Below are positions 1-7,098 of a stretch of 64,000 bases of DNA, piece after piece. Where the stretch lies: contig CAAGPV010000090.1 in NCBI GenBank assembly GCA_900771975.1, forward strand, positions 1 to 64,000, read 5' to 3'. The DNA is from an uncultured Prevotella sp. Its GTDB lineage: Bacteria; Bacteroidota; Bacteroidia; Bacteroidales; Bacteroidaceae. Made by a program: the position numbers and the translations under genes. How positions within the stretch are numbered: position 1 is the stretch's first letter; each line of letters begins with the position of its first letter. The notes under the pieces were generated by a model, which saw nothing but the letters and a program-made list of their open reading frames with translations, was not told where the DNA came from and made no database searches.

Positions 1-56
1 GACTCGTGACCTCCTGCGTGACAGGCAGGCATTCTAACCAACTGAACTAACGCACC
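1..56 (-). tRNA. tRNA-Asp(GTC), 3' part cut by window edge
   Basis: The 56 bases are identical to the matching part of the complete tRNA-Asp that follows at 90-166, including the anticodon loop read as CCTGTCACG with anticodon GTC. The 3' half of the T arm and the acceptor stem lie outside the window. It is the downstream member of a tandem pair on the minus strand. Confidence 0.93.
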
Positions 57-89
57 AATTGGTGTTGATTTGCTTACAGATAACAGCGT

Positions 90-166
90 TGGCGGTGCGT
101 ACGAGATTCGGACTCGTGACCTCCTGCGTGACAGGCAGGCATTCTAACCAACTGAACTAACGCACC
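90..166 (-). tRNA. tRNA-Asp(GTC)
   Basis: On the minus strand the 5' end GGTGCG pairs with the 3' CGCACC, followed by discriminator G and an encoded CCA. The anticodon loop carries GTC, which reads aspartate codons, and the T loop has TTCGAATC-type sequence (TCCGAATCT). Full length is 77 nt with CCA. A second copy starts 34 bases downstream with the same bases up to the window edge, so the two are probably co-transcribed. Confidence 0.96.
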
Positions 167-249
167 AATTGTTAAAAGGGCTGCTTCTCTGTTAGCGGTT
201 GCAAAAGTACAAAAAGTTTTCCGTTCCACCAAGAGTGTTGGCAATTTTT

Positions 250-762
250 TTACAAAAAATATTGCATTAGCCATGCGTCAACAAACTGGTTGTTGTGTAA
301 AAGCCAGTCTTTCAGCAGGTTTTGTTCAACAAATCCGGCTTTAAGAAAAAGCTGGTGGCTGGCTTTGTTGAAGCAGGGGACGTAGGCATAGAGCTGATGG
401 AGTTGGAGCATTTCGCGACAATAGTCGATGAGGGCTTCGAGTGTTTGGGTGCCATAGCCCTGTTGTTGCCGGTCTTTTGCGATGATGATGCCCACTTCGG
501 CGCGTTGGTTGCGTGGGTCGAAGTTCACCAAATCCACTATGCCCACGGCTTTTCCGAGGTCGTCTTCAACGATTTGTCGCAGTTGGCGGTCGGCAAAGAT
601 GTCGTTTCCAGTGTTGGCAATGAAGTTGCGGAGGGCATAACGTGAGTAGGGGACGTTGGAGCTTGAGACGTGCCAGAGGCTTCGCTCGTTTTCTATCTGA
701 TAGAGCAGGTCGAGATCTTCTGGCTCTAAGGCACGCAGGCGGATGGCGGGAAGTGTTGTCAT
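250..762 (-). CDS. GNAT family N-acetyltransferase (RimJ/RimL-like)
   Basis: A 170-residue protein made of one GNAT_3-type acetyltransferase domain. The acetyl-CoA binding signature (Q/R)xxGxG/A is seen around residues 98-105 in DRQQQGYGTQTL, and a conserved KAGF-type strand follows near residue 145. Members of this subfamily acetylate protein N-termini, amino sugars or antibiotics; nothing here fixes the substrate. Its start codon is one base beyond the stop of the upstream glycosyltransferase, so it is the last gene of the run that includes recR. The neighbouring glycosyltransferase makes a sugar substrate possible, but that is inference. Confidence 0.85.
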   Translation of the reverse strand: MTTLPAIRLRALEPEDLDLLYQIENERSLWHVSSSNVPYSRYALRNFIANTGNDIFADRQLRQIVEDDLGKAVGIVDLVNFDPRNQRAEVGIIIAKDRQQQGYGTQTLEALIDYCREMLQLHQLYAYVPCFNKASHQLFLKAGFVEQNLLKDWLLHNNQFVDAWLMQYFL

Positions 763-763
763 G

Positions 764-1960
764 TCAGGAGAAGATGTCGTTAGGTGTGACGATGAAGTTT
801 TTCAGGGGGTGGTAGAATCCCATGGCAACGTGTGGCAGGGGCTGACTGGCAAAGATGTCGAGCACCTCCTGATAGGTGTAGGCTGATGTGTCGTAGACCA
901 CCACCGATAGGTGGCCGTTGGGCCATTGATGTTCTTCCGATAGATGGTTGGGCTTTTGTTTTCCATTGTCTATTTCGTGGAAGGTGGCCTTTAGGGCGTT
1001 GTCGTCGGCTATACGTCGGCATTCCTGCAGGCTATTGTGGTGTCCGTAGAAGTGGTATTCGGTCTGTTGGCTGGTGTTGGGCGAGAAGAAGCCAAGGGTT
1101 TTTCTCACCCTGTTGGCGGTCATGGTGGTCAGAGCTGCCGTGGCTTTGGCATAGATGGCCATTTTTATGGGCAAGCTGAGCAGTCCGCTGAGGTGGCTAT
1201 AGTGCTTGCGGAAGAAGATGAGCATGGCGTCATAGAATACGTGGACGTAGCGGAAACTTGACTTTTGTGTGCTTTCGCCTTTATAATGAAGTATGCGCGC
1301 GGGTACGTACCAATTGGTGTATCCCGCTTTGAGCACGCGGTAGGAGAGGTCGATGTCCTCGCCGTACATGAAGAAATCTTCGTCGAGCAGTCCTGTTTTG
1401 TCGAGTGCTGCGTGCCGAAGCATACAGAAAGCCCCGCTGATGACCTCTATGCGAGCGGCCTTGTCCCACGGCAGCCATCCCATGTAGTAGTGGCCGAAGC
1501 GCCGGCTATGGGGAAATGCGGCACAAAGCCCCATCATCTTGTAGAATGCCACCATGGGTGATGGTAGTCCGCGACGGCTCTCCCGTGCTGCCTGTCCGGT
1601 GTCTTGCAGCATCTCGACGCCACATCCGCCACTGTCGGGGGTTTTGTCCATAAAGCAGATGACCGTCTTTATGGTGTTTTCGCCCACGACGGTATCGGGG
1701 TTGAGCAGGAGAATGTATTCGCCTTTGGCCTGTCTGATGGCAATGTTGTTGGCCCGTGCGAAGCCCAAGTTATGGTTGCTTGCCACAAAGCGCACCCATG
1801 GGTAGCTACCGCGCAGATAGTCTAACGAGCCGTCGTGCGAATGGTTGTCTACCACTATCACCTCGGCGTTGAGTCCGGCAATGGCGGTTTGCACGCTGTT
1901 GAGGCATTGGGCGAGATAGTGTTTGACGTTGTAGTTGACGATGATAACCGATAGCTTCAT
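764..1960 (-). CDS. Family 2 glycosyltransferase
   Basis: A 398-residue GT-A fold enzyme of the rhamnosyltransferase-like GT2 group. It starts with SVIIVNYN, has DNHSHDGS at about 37-44, the metal-binding-type NPDT at 87-90, and a GEDIDLSYRV motif near residue 200 that corresponds to the catalytic ED region. The last roughly 110 residues form an extension not typical of the minimal fold. There is no signal peptide or clear membrane anchor, so it probably acts at the cytoplasmic face in polysaccharide or glycan assembly. Its ATG overlaps the stop of the preceding membrane protein (ATGA), which suggests translational coupling. Confidence 0.88.
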   Translation of the reverse strand: MKLSVIIVNYNVKHYLAQCLNSVQTAIAGLNAEVIVVDNHSHDGSLDYLRGSYPWVRFVASNHNLGFARANNIAIRQAKGEYILLLNPDTVVGENTIKTVICFMDKTPDSGGCGVEMLQDTGQAARESRRGLPSPMVAFYKMMGLCAAFPHSRRFGHYYMGWLPWDKAARIEVISGAFCMLRHAALDKTGLLDEDFFMYGEDIDLSYRVLKAGYTNWYVPARILHYKGESTQKSSFRYVHVFYDAMLIFFRKHYSHLSGLLSLPIKMAIYAKATAALTTMTANRVRKTLGFFSPNTSQQTEYHFYGHHNSLQECRRIADDNALKATFHEIDNGKQKPNHLSEEHQWPNGHLSVVVYDTSAYTYQEVLDIFASQPLPHVAMGFYHPLKNFIVTPNDIFS

Positions 1961-2463
1961 GCCTGTTTTGTGTCGTTGGGGTTGGAAGAGGGGTCTTCAG
2001 GTTCAATAAACTGTTCTTCGCCCATGTCTATGCCACACTCTTGCAGACAGCGTTCGAGGGAGGGATAGATGAAGAATAGGCACAGAAAGGTGATGACCGA
2101 TAGGTAGAAGAAACGCACGTCAGCCCCAAAGAGGTAGTAGAATGTCATGTCTGCCATCATGGGAAGGCAGAGCATGGCCATGCGGAGTACTCCCCAGTGG
2201 AGCAGGTGGGTGGGCATTCGGCTTTCGTCGTCGGAGAGGCGGTCGTGAACGAAGCGGATGTGGAAGAGCTTTAGCGAGAGGGGGATGGTGGTTAATGCCA
2301 CCACTATCATGAGGGCTTGCAGCAGAATGTGAATGTGCTGGTAGCTTTGGTCGGCCAAAGCGCCCTCTTCGAGGAGTCCTGTCTCAAAAGCTGCCACGAT
2401 GAGCAGGGTGATGATGATGGACAGGAAGAAAGTTGTTCGAAGTATTTTGGCTGTTCGTTTCAT
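1957..2463 (-). CDS. Membrane protein of unknown function
   Basis: A 168-residue protein starting MKRTAKILRTTFFLS. The open frame extends further upstream, but that part is a low-quality Arg/His-rich shadow of recR; the chosen ATG overlaps the recR stop in an ATGA arrangement. Four hydrophobic segments are visible (about residues 9-29, 45-65, 90-112 and 115-135), followed by an acidic polar tail. I do not recognise the family. Position between recR and a glycosyltransferase, with overlaps on both sides, says only that it is expressed with them. Confidence 0.75.
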   Translation of the reverse strand: MKRTAKILRTTFFLSIIITLLIVAAFETGLLEEGALADQSYQHIHILLQALMIVVALTTIPLSLKLFHIRFVHDRLSDDESRMPTHLLHWGVLRMAMLCLPMMADMTFYYLFGADVRFFYLSVITFLCLFFIYPSLERCLQECGIDMGEEQFIEPEDPSSNPNDTKQA

Positions 2464-3071
2464 TTTCCGAAAGGTGTTCTGTTGAGGATGCTTCGCCCGA
2501 GTGTAATTTCGTCGGTGTATTCCAGCTCGTCGCCCACGCTGATGCCGCGTGCTATGACGCTGACAGCAACACTGGTGGGTTGCAGCCGTCGGGAGATGTA
2601 GAAGCCGGTGGTGTCGCCCTCCATGGTGCTGGCCAGAGCCAGGATGACCTCTTTGATGTCGCCGTTCTGTACGCGTTCGACGAGCGAGTCTATCTCTATG
2701 TCGCCGGGGGCGATGCCGTCCATGGGCGAGATGATGCCTCCCAGCACGTGGTAGAGACCGTTGTACTGTCGAGTGTTTTCGATGGCCATCACGTCCTGCA
2801 CGTTTTCTACCACGCAAACGGTGTGGCTATCGCGCCGCTGGTCGGCGCAAATGGGACACACCTCGGTGTCGCTGATGTTGTGGCACACGCGACAGTGGCA
2901 GATGTCGTGCCGCACATGGTGGAGCGCATCGGTGAGCTTGTCGGTGTTGTCGGTGGGTTGTCTTAGCATATAAAGCACAAGGCGAAGGGCGGTCTTGCGC
3001 CCTACGCCTGGTAGCTGGCTAAGCTGTTCGACAGCGTTTTCGAGCAGATGGGAAGGCAGTTTTTCAATCAT
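2460..3071 (-). CDS. recR: Recombination mediator RecR
   Basis: A 203-residue protein of the usual RecR length. It helps RecO and RecF load RecA on SSB-coated DNA at gaps. Visible parts are the helix-hairpin-helix (LSQLPGVGRKTALRL, about 17-31), a C4 zinc finger with cysteines at 60, 63, 72 and 75, and a Toprim domain from about residue 84 with VCVVEN and ILALASTMEGD. Its start lies 8 bases inside the end of the upstream outer-membrane protein gene, and its stop overlaps the next gene, so it sits inside a compact operon. Confidence 0.97.
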   Translation of the reverse strand: MIEKLPSHLLENAVEQLSQLPGVGRKTALRLVLYMLRQPTDNTDKLTDALHHVRHDICHCRVCHNISDTEVCPICADQRRDSHTVCVVENVQDVMAIENTRQYNGLYHVLGGIISPMDGIAPGDIEIDSLVERVQNGDIKEVILALASTMEGDTTGFYISRRLQPTSVAVSVIARGISVGDELEYTDEITLGRSILNRTPFGK

Positions 3072-3555
3072 CGAAGAGATAGATGCCTAATCCCACTTTC
3101 AGTCCGATGGTAGAATAGTCGCTTTTCTTGAACGACTGGTCGTAATAGACTGCCGGCTCGATGGTTACAGAGCGGTTGATGAAGAAGGCGTAGCCTACTT
3201 CTGCCCCAGGCATGATGTCGTTGTAGTTGTGGTTGGCGTGCAGCAGTTTAACGCCGGCGCTAAGGTATAGTCCGTTTTGTACGATATAGTAACGTCCGCT
3301 CACGCCCACGGTGAAGTGGTCGGCCACGGCATCGTTGCCGCTATGTTGGAACGAAGCCTGCGCCAGGAGCATCATGTTGTCCCACGTCATTAGGCCGGCT
3401 TTGGCTTCAACGCCCAGGTTCAGCTTGTCGTTACTGTTGTAGTGAAGGTCGAGGCCGGTGAGCGATGCGCCCAGATAGCCTTTGCCTTTACGGAATTGTG
3501 CGTTCGCGGTAATGCTCAGCATGAGCACAGCGAGGAGCAATAGCGTTTTCTTCAT
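3064..3555 (-). CDS. Small outer-membrane beta-barrel-like protein
   Basis: A 163-residue protein with a clear signal peptide (MKKTLLLLAVLMLSITANAQ, cleavage after NAQ). The mature part is a string of short alternating amphipathic strands (for example GYLGASLTGLDLHY, VGVSGRYYIVQNGLYLSAG, and a last strand LKVGLGIYLF ending close to the C-terminus), which fits an eight-strand OmpA- or OprX-like porin fold. The function is unknown. It overlaps recR by 8 bases, which is an odd pairing of an envelope gene with a DNA repair gene. Confidence 0.75.
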   Translation of the reverse strand: MKKTLLLLAVLMLSITANAQFRKGKGYLGASLTGLDLHYNSNDKLNLGVEAKAGLMTWDNMMLLAQASFQHSGNDAVADHFTVGVSGRYYIVQNGLYLSAGVKLLHANHNYNDIMPGAEVGYAFFINRSVTIEPAVYYDQSFKKSDYSTIGLKVGLGIYLFDD

Positions 3556-3607
3556 AAATCTTTTATTTTGAATTTTACGGTTTGTCGGTTTGTCGGCAAG
3601 ATGCCGT

Positions 3608-5071
3608 TTAAGCGCGTTGGAATTTCCTGTACCACACCGTGAACCATATCACGGCCACGATGAGGAATGCTATGCCTAAGGCATATCCAACGTTTTCGGG
3701 CAGCCATTGTCCGAAGGCCTGGTTGCTAACGAAGAGGAAAGTGGAGCAGACGGTGGTCATCAGCAAGGCCGGAATGAGGGTATAGAGGAAGTTTTTCTTT
3801 TGCTGAACCAAGTAGACGGTGACTGTCCAGAGGGTGAATACGGCCAAAGTTTGGTTGCTCCAGCCAAACCAGTTCCATAGTGTTTGGAAGCCATCCTCGT
3901 TGTTCATGTGCCAGAACAGCAATGCAATGGCTGCCACAAACATCGGTATGGCGATGAGGAATCGCTTTGAGATGGACTTTTGGTTGAGCTTCAATGCCTC
4001 GGCTATGATGAGGCGGGCTGAGCGGAACGCCGTGTCGCCGCTGGTGATGGGGGCTGCCACTACGCCGAGTACGGCCATTATGCCGCCCACGATGCCCAAC
4101 CAACCTTCGCAAACTATCTTGACGATGGCTGGCGACGAGGTGGCTGCACCCTTGACGGCTCCTCCTGCAAGCAGCTCATATCCGGGTTGCGGACTGTTGT
4201 AGAAGAAGTACATGCCCACTGTGGCCCAGATGAGAGCGACAATTCCTTCGGTTATCATTGAACCGTAGAACACCTTCCGTCCCATTTGCTCGCTTTTTAG
4301 GCAACGTGCCATTAGCGGGCTTTGGGTGCCGTGGAAGCCGCTGATGGCTCCGCAGGCGATGGTGATGAACAGACAGGGGAAGAGCTGTTCCTTGAAGTTG
4401 GCTATATGGGTGGTGCCCCAGTTGCCCAATCCGTCCCATATCTCGGGAAGGGAGGGCCATTTCATTACCAACACCGCCATCAACGCCACTGCCATAAACA
4501 ATAGGGCAAAGGCAAAGATGGGGTAGAAACGGCCTATTATCTTGTCGATAGGTAGCATTGTGGCGAAGATGTAGTAGACAAAGATGGTTACTACCCACAT
4601 TGTCTCGCTGCCGCCAAACTGTCCCAAGATTTCGGCGGGGCTATATACAAACACCACACCCACCATCATGAGCACCAACACCGAGAAAGCCAGCATCACG
4701 CTACGGGTTCTGCGCCCAAGGTAGATGCCTACCAGTTCGGGCAAGTTGGCTCCGCCATGGCGCACGCTCAACATTCCTGATAGATAGTCGTGTACGGCTC
4801 CTGCAAAAATACAGCCGAACACAATCCACAGATAGGCCGAAGGACCGAACTTAGCTCCCATCAATGCACCGAAGATGGGGCCGGTGCCAGCAATGTTTAG
4901 AAACTGTATCATGTACACCTTCCACGTGGGCAGGGGCACATAGTCTACTCCGTCGGCCATCGATACGGCTGGCGTTGGACGATTGTCGGGGCCAAACAGG
5001 CGCTCGACCATCTTTCCGTACACAAGATAGCCCACAATGAGGGCTATCAACGAAATGCCGAATGATATCAT
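3608..5071 (-). CDS. cstA: CstA-family carbon starvation transporter
   Basis: A 487-residue polytopic membrane protein with about a dozen hydrophobic segments. Typical family stretches are FLNIAGTGPIFGALMGAKFGP near residue 57, AGAVHDYLSG near 90 and GFHGTQSPLMARCL near 246. CstA/BtsT proteins take up peptides or pyruvate; the substrate here cannot be decided. It is shorter than the roughly 700-residue enterobacterial CstA, and matches the short form found in many Bacteroidota. It has its own promoter-like box just upstream and is followed after 52 bases by the barrel protein gene. Confidence 0.9.
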   Translation of the reverse strand: MISFGISLIALIVGYLVYGKMVERLFGPDNRPTPAVSMADGVDYVPLPTWKVYMIQFLNIAGTGPIFGALMGAKFGPSAYLWIVFGCIFAGAVHDYLSGMLSVRHGGANLPELVGIYLGRRTRSVMLAFSVLVLMMVGVVFVYSPAEILGQFGGSETMWVVTIFVYYIFATMLPIDKIIGRFYPIFAFALLFMAVALMAVLVMKWPSLPEIWDGLGNWGTTHIANFKEQLFPCLFITIACGAISGFHGTQSPLMARCLKSEQMGRKVFYGSMITEGIVALIWATVGMYFFYNSPQPGYELLAGGAVKGAATSSPAIVKIVCEGWLGIVGGIMAVLGVVAAPITSGDTAFRSARLIIAEALKLNQKSISKRFLIAIPMFVAAIALLFWHMNNEDGFQTLWNWFGWSNQTLAVFTLWTVTVYLVQQKKNFLYTLIPALLMTTVCSTFLFVSNQAFGQWLPENVGYALGIAFLIVAVIWFTVWYRKFQRA

Positions 5072-5096
5072 TTGTCTGTTCTATTGTTTAGATATG

Positions 5097-5104
5097 CAAA
5101 GTTA
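5097..5104 (-). promoter_or_regulatory. -7 box (TAACTTTG) for the cstA gene
   Basis: On the minus strand the octamer TAACTTTG fits the Bacteroidota consensus TAnnTTTG and lies 25 bases upstream of the cstA ATG. I see no good TTTG at the -33 position. Confidence 0.55.
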
Positions 5105-5201
5105 GTTGTTTTCTTTGAACTGCCCAAACTCTCGGGCTATTTTTGCGTTTTCTCTAACGTATTTTGGCAAGTCGTTTTCTGCCTCTGGGACGGCTGAATT
5201 C

Positions 5202-5289
5202 TGAAACCGGCCGTTTTAGCCTCTAAAACACGGCATCTTAGCCTCTAAAACCGGCTGTTTTAGGAGCTAAAACACGGGGTTTTACAAAC
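5202..5289. repeat. Four tandem degenerate 22-bp units, array A
   Basis: Four directly adjoining 22-base units start at 5202, 5224, 5246 and 5268. Each has the form TAAAAC-CGGC-nGTTTTAG followed by a short pyrimidine or purine stretch, so each unit is an imperfect palindrome with an AAAA half, a CG-rich core and a TTTT half. There are no spacers, so this is not a CRISPR. The array lies between the divergent promoters of cstA and the GHL10 gene. A second array with the same unit and period is at 34789-34876. Confidence 0.8.
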
Positions 5290-5337
5290 CACAACACAAC
5301 ATGTTGATAATCAATAAGTTATAAAACATGATAAAAG

Positions 5338-5369
5338 CTTGTTTATTTCGCCTAAAAATGCTACCTTTG
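5338..5369 (+). promoter_or_regulatory. Promoter of the GHL10 gene
   Basis: A -33-like CTTG at 5338-5341 and a -7 box TACCTTTG at 5362-5369 are separated by 20 bases, the normal spacing for the major sigma factor of Bacteroidota. The start codon follows after a leader of roughly 55 bases. Confidence 0.7.
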
Positions 5370-5429
5370 CAGCCGCTGAAAAGGTAAAAAAGTATTTCAA
5401 TAAACAGACAAATATATAAATATTCAAAT

Positions 5430-7091
5430 ATGCATTCTCTTCGGAAAAAGTTGGCTTTCCTGTTGTCGTTTCTTTTGGTTTCAATGTTGTTACCGGCCCA
5501 GCCGGCCCTTACGGAGCGTCCGCCCAAACGGGAGGTGAGAGCCGTATGGATAACCATTTTCCACAATATGGACTGGCCAAAGACGCGGGCGGTTGACGAC
5601 GTTACGCGGCAACAACAGCAAGAGGAACTCTGCCAGATGCTCGACCAGTGTAAGGAGGCTGGCATCAACACCGTGCTGATGCAGACACGCGTGGGTGCTT
5701 GCACGCTCTACCCCTCGAAGATAGAACCGTGGCACAAGAGCCTGACGGGCACGGAAGACGGCGACCCCGGCTACGACCCGCTGGCTTTCGCTGTGAAAGA
5801 GTGTCACAAGCGGGGCATTGAGATACAATGCTGGATAGCGGCCATACCTGTGGGAGCCTATAACGGCATCGGTGCGCGCCGGTTGCGTGAAAAAGGATTT
5901 CCCATGCGGCGCTTTCAGCCGGGCACCTACCTCGATCCCTGCTACGAAGAGGTGCCGGGCTATCTGGCCAGTCTGTGTGGTGAGATGGTGAGCCGCTACG
6001 ATGTGGATGGCATTCACCTCGACTTTATACGCTATTCCGAATTGTGGCCACGTGCCGACTCGGCCGAAGAAGCCGACCGTCGCAGGGGCTATATCACCGC
6101 CATAGTGCGTCGCATACACGACACCGTGAAGGCCATCAAGCCTTGGGTGAAGATGTCGTGCTCGCCGTTGGGCAAGTATGCCGACCTACCTCGCTATTCT
6201 TCACGCGACTGGAATGCACGCGACCGTGTCTTTCAGGAGGCGCAGGCCTGGCTCAAACAGGGACTGATGGACCAGCTCTATCCCATGATGTACTATCAAG
6301 GCAACAACTTCTATCCCTTTGCTGCCGACTGGAAAGAAAATTCGTGCGGACGTACCGTTGCTGCTGGTTTGGGTACTTACTTCCTCGACCCTCGTGAAGG
6401 CCACTGGCAGCTGCCTGATGTGGCACGCGAGATGATGGTGGTACGCCAACTCGGACTGGGAACGGCCCACTTCTCGGCCATCAACTTGGTGCGTAACCAA
6501 AAGGGTATTCTCGACTTTACCACCGAGTTTTATTCGCCTTATCCCGCTCTGGTGCCGGCCATGACGTGGGCGAGCCAGAAGAAGCCGGCCCAACCCACCC
6601 ATGTGGAACTGTCGCATGGCTTGCTCAAGTGGCAAGGCCGTGCCCCTTACTACAACGTTTATGTTTCTGACGTCTATCCCGTTGACGTGTCAGATGCCCG
6701 CAATCTGCTCATGCAGCGTTACGAAGGAAAAAGTTTGGACGTGCGTGGTGGCTGTCAGCGTGCCCCTCATCTCTATTTTGCCGTGACGGCCATGGACCAT
6801 TACGGCAACGAGAGTGCTGCCACACAAAGTCATGACTTGGTAGAGAGCGAAAACCTTTTGGCCAACGACGGGCGTACGCTCAGTTTGCCCGATGACGGTC
6901 ATGCACCCACAACCAGCCTTTATTGCATCAAGAGCATGCAAGGGGTAAAGGTGCGCCAGTTCCTTAATGCCTACGAATCTGCCATAGATATCAGTGGTCT
7001 TCCAGCCGGGGCCTACATGTTGTATACCCAGCCCGAAGGCAAAAAACGGGCCCGTTTGGTAGGCCCGTTTATGGTAAAGATGAAACAATAA
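5430..7091 (+). CDS. Secreted GHL10 (DUF187) glycoside hydrolase-like protein
   Basis: A 553-residue exported protein with a signal peptide ending near residue 24 (LLPAQP). Residues about 36-370 form the GHL10/DUF187 TIM barrel: REVRAVWITIFHNMDW at the start, INTVLMQTR, and the conserved strand DVDGIHLDFIRY near residue 195, whose acidic residues are the expected catalytic site. A fibronectin-like region follows (about 390-465). The last 50 residues (IDISGLPAGAYMLYT and a basic end) resemble a type IX secretion sorting domain. Related proteins act on bacterial or host polysaccharides; the substrate is unknown. It stands alone with its own promoter. Confidence 0.85.
   Translation: MHSLRKKLAFLLSFLLVSMLLPAQPALTERPPKREVRAVWITIFHNMDWPKTRAVDDVTRQQQQEELCQMLDQCKEAGINTVLMQTRVGACTLYPSKIEPWHKSLTGTEDGDPGYDPLAFAVKECHKRGIEIQCWIAAIPVGAYNGIGARRLREKGFPMRRFQPGTYLDPCYEEVPGYLASLCGEMVSRYDVDGIHLDFIRYSELWPRADSAEEADRRRGYITAIVRRIHDTVKAIKPWVKMSCSPLGKYADLPRYSSRDWNARDRVFQEAQAWLKQGLMDQLYPMMYYQGNNFYPFAADWKENSCGRTVAAGLGTYFLDPREGHWQLPDVAREMMVVRQLGLGTAHFSAINLVRNQKGILDFTTEFYSPYPALVPAMTWASQKKPAQPTHVELSHGLLKWQGRAPYYNVYVSDVYPVDVSDARNLLMQRYEGKSLDVRGGCQRAPHLYFAVTAMDHYGNESAATQSHDLVESENLLANDGRTLSLPDDGHAPTTSLYCIKSMQGVKVRQFLNAYESAIDISGLPAGAYMLYTQPEGKKRARLVGPFMVKMKQ
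7041..7070 (-). terminator. Terminator of the TonB receptor gene, inside the convergent CDS
   Basis: A 9-bp stem (AAACGGGCC with GGCCCGTTT) closes a short loop and, read on the minus strand, is followed by a run of six T. It lies within the last 17 codons of the GHL10 gene and 29 bases past the stop of the receptor gene, so one stretch both encodes protein on the plus strand and ends transcription on the minus strand. Confidence 0.7.
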
Positions 7092-7098
7092 GCTTTGT

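Noticed and set aside
1..166. Tandem tRNA-Asp as an integration site
   Set aside because: Both copies are full-length matches where visible and no integrase or foreign-looking DNA is adjacent. Simple tandem tRNA genes explain it.
5202..5289. CRISPR array
   Set aside because: Units touch each other with no unique spacers, the units are degenerate and no cas genes are present.
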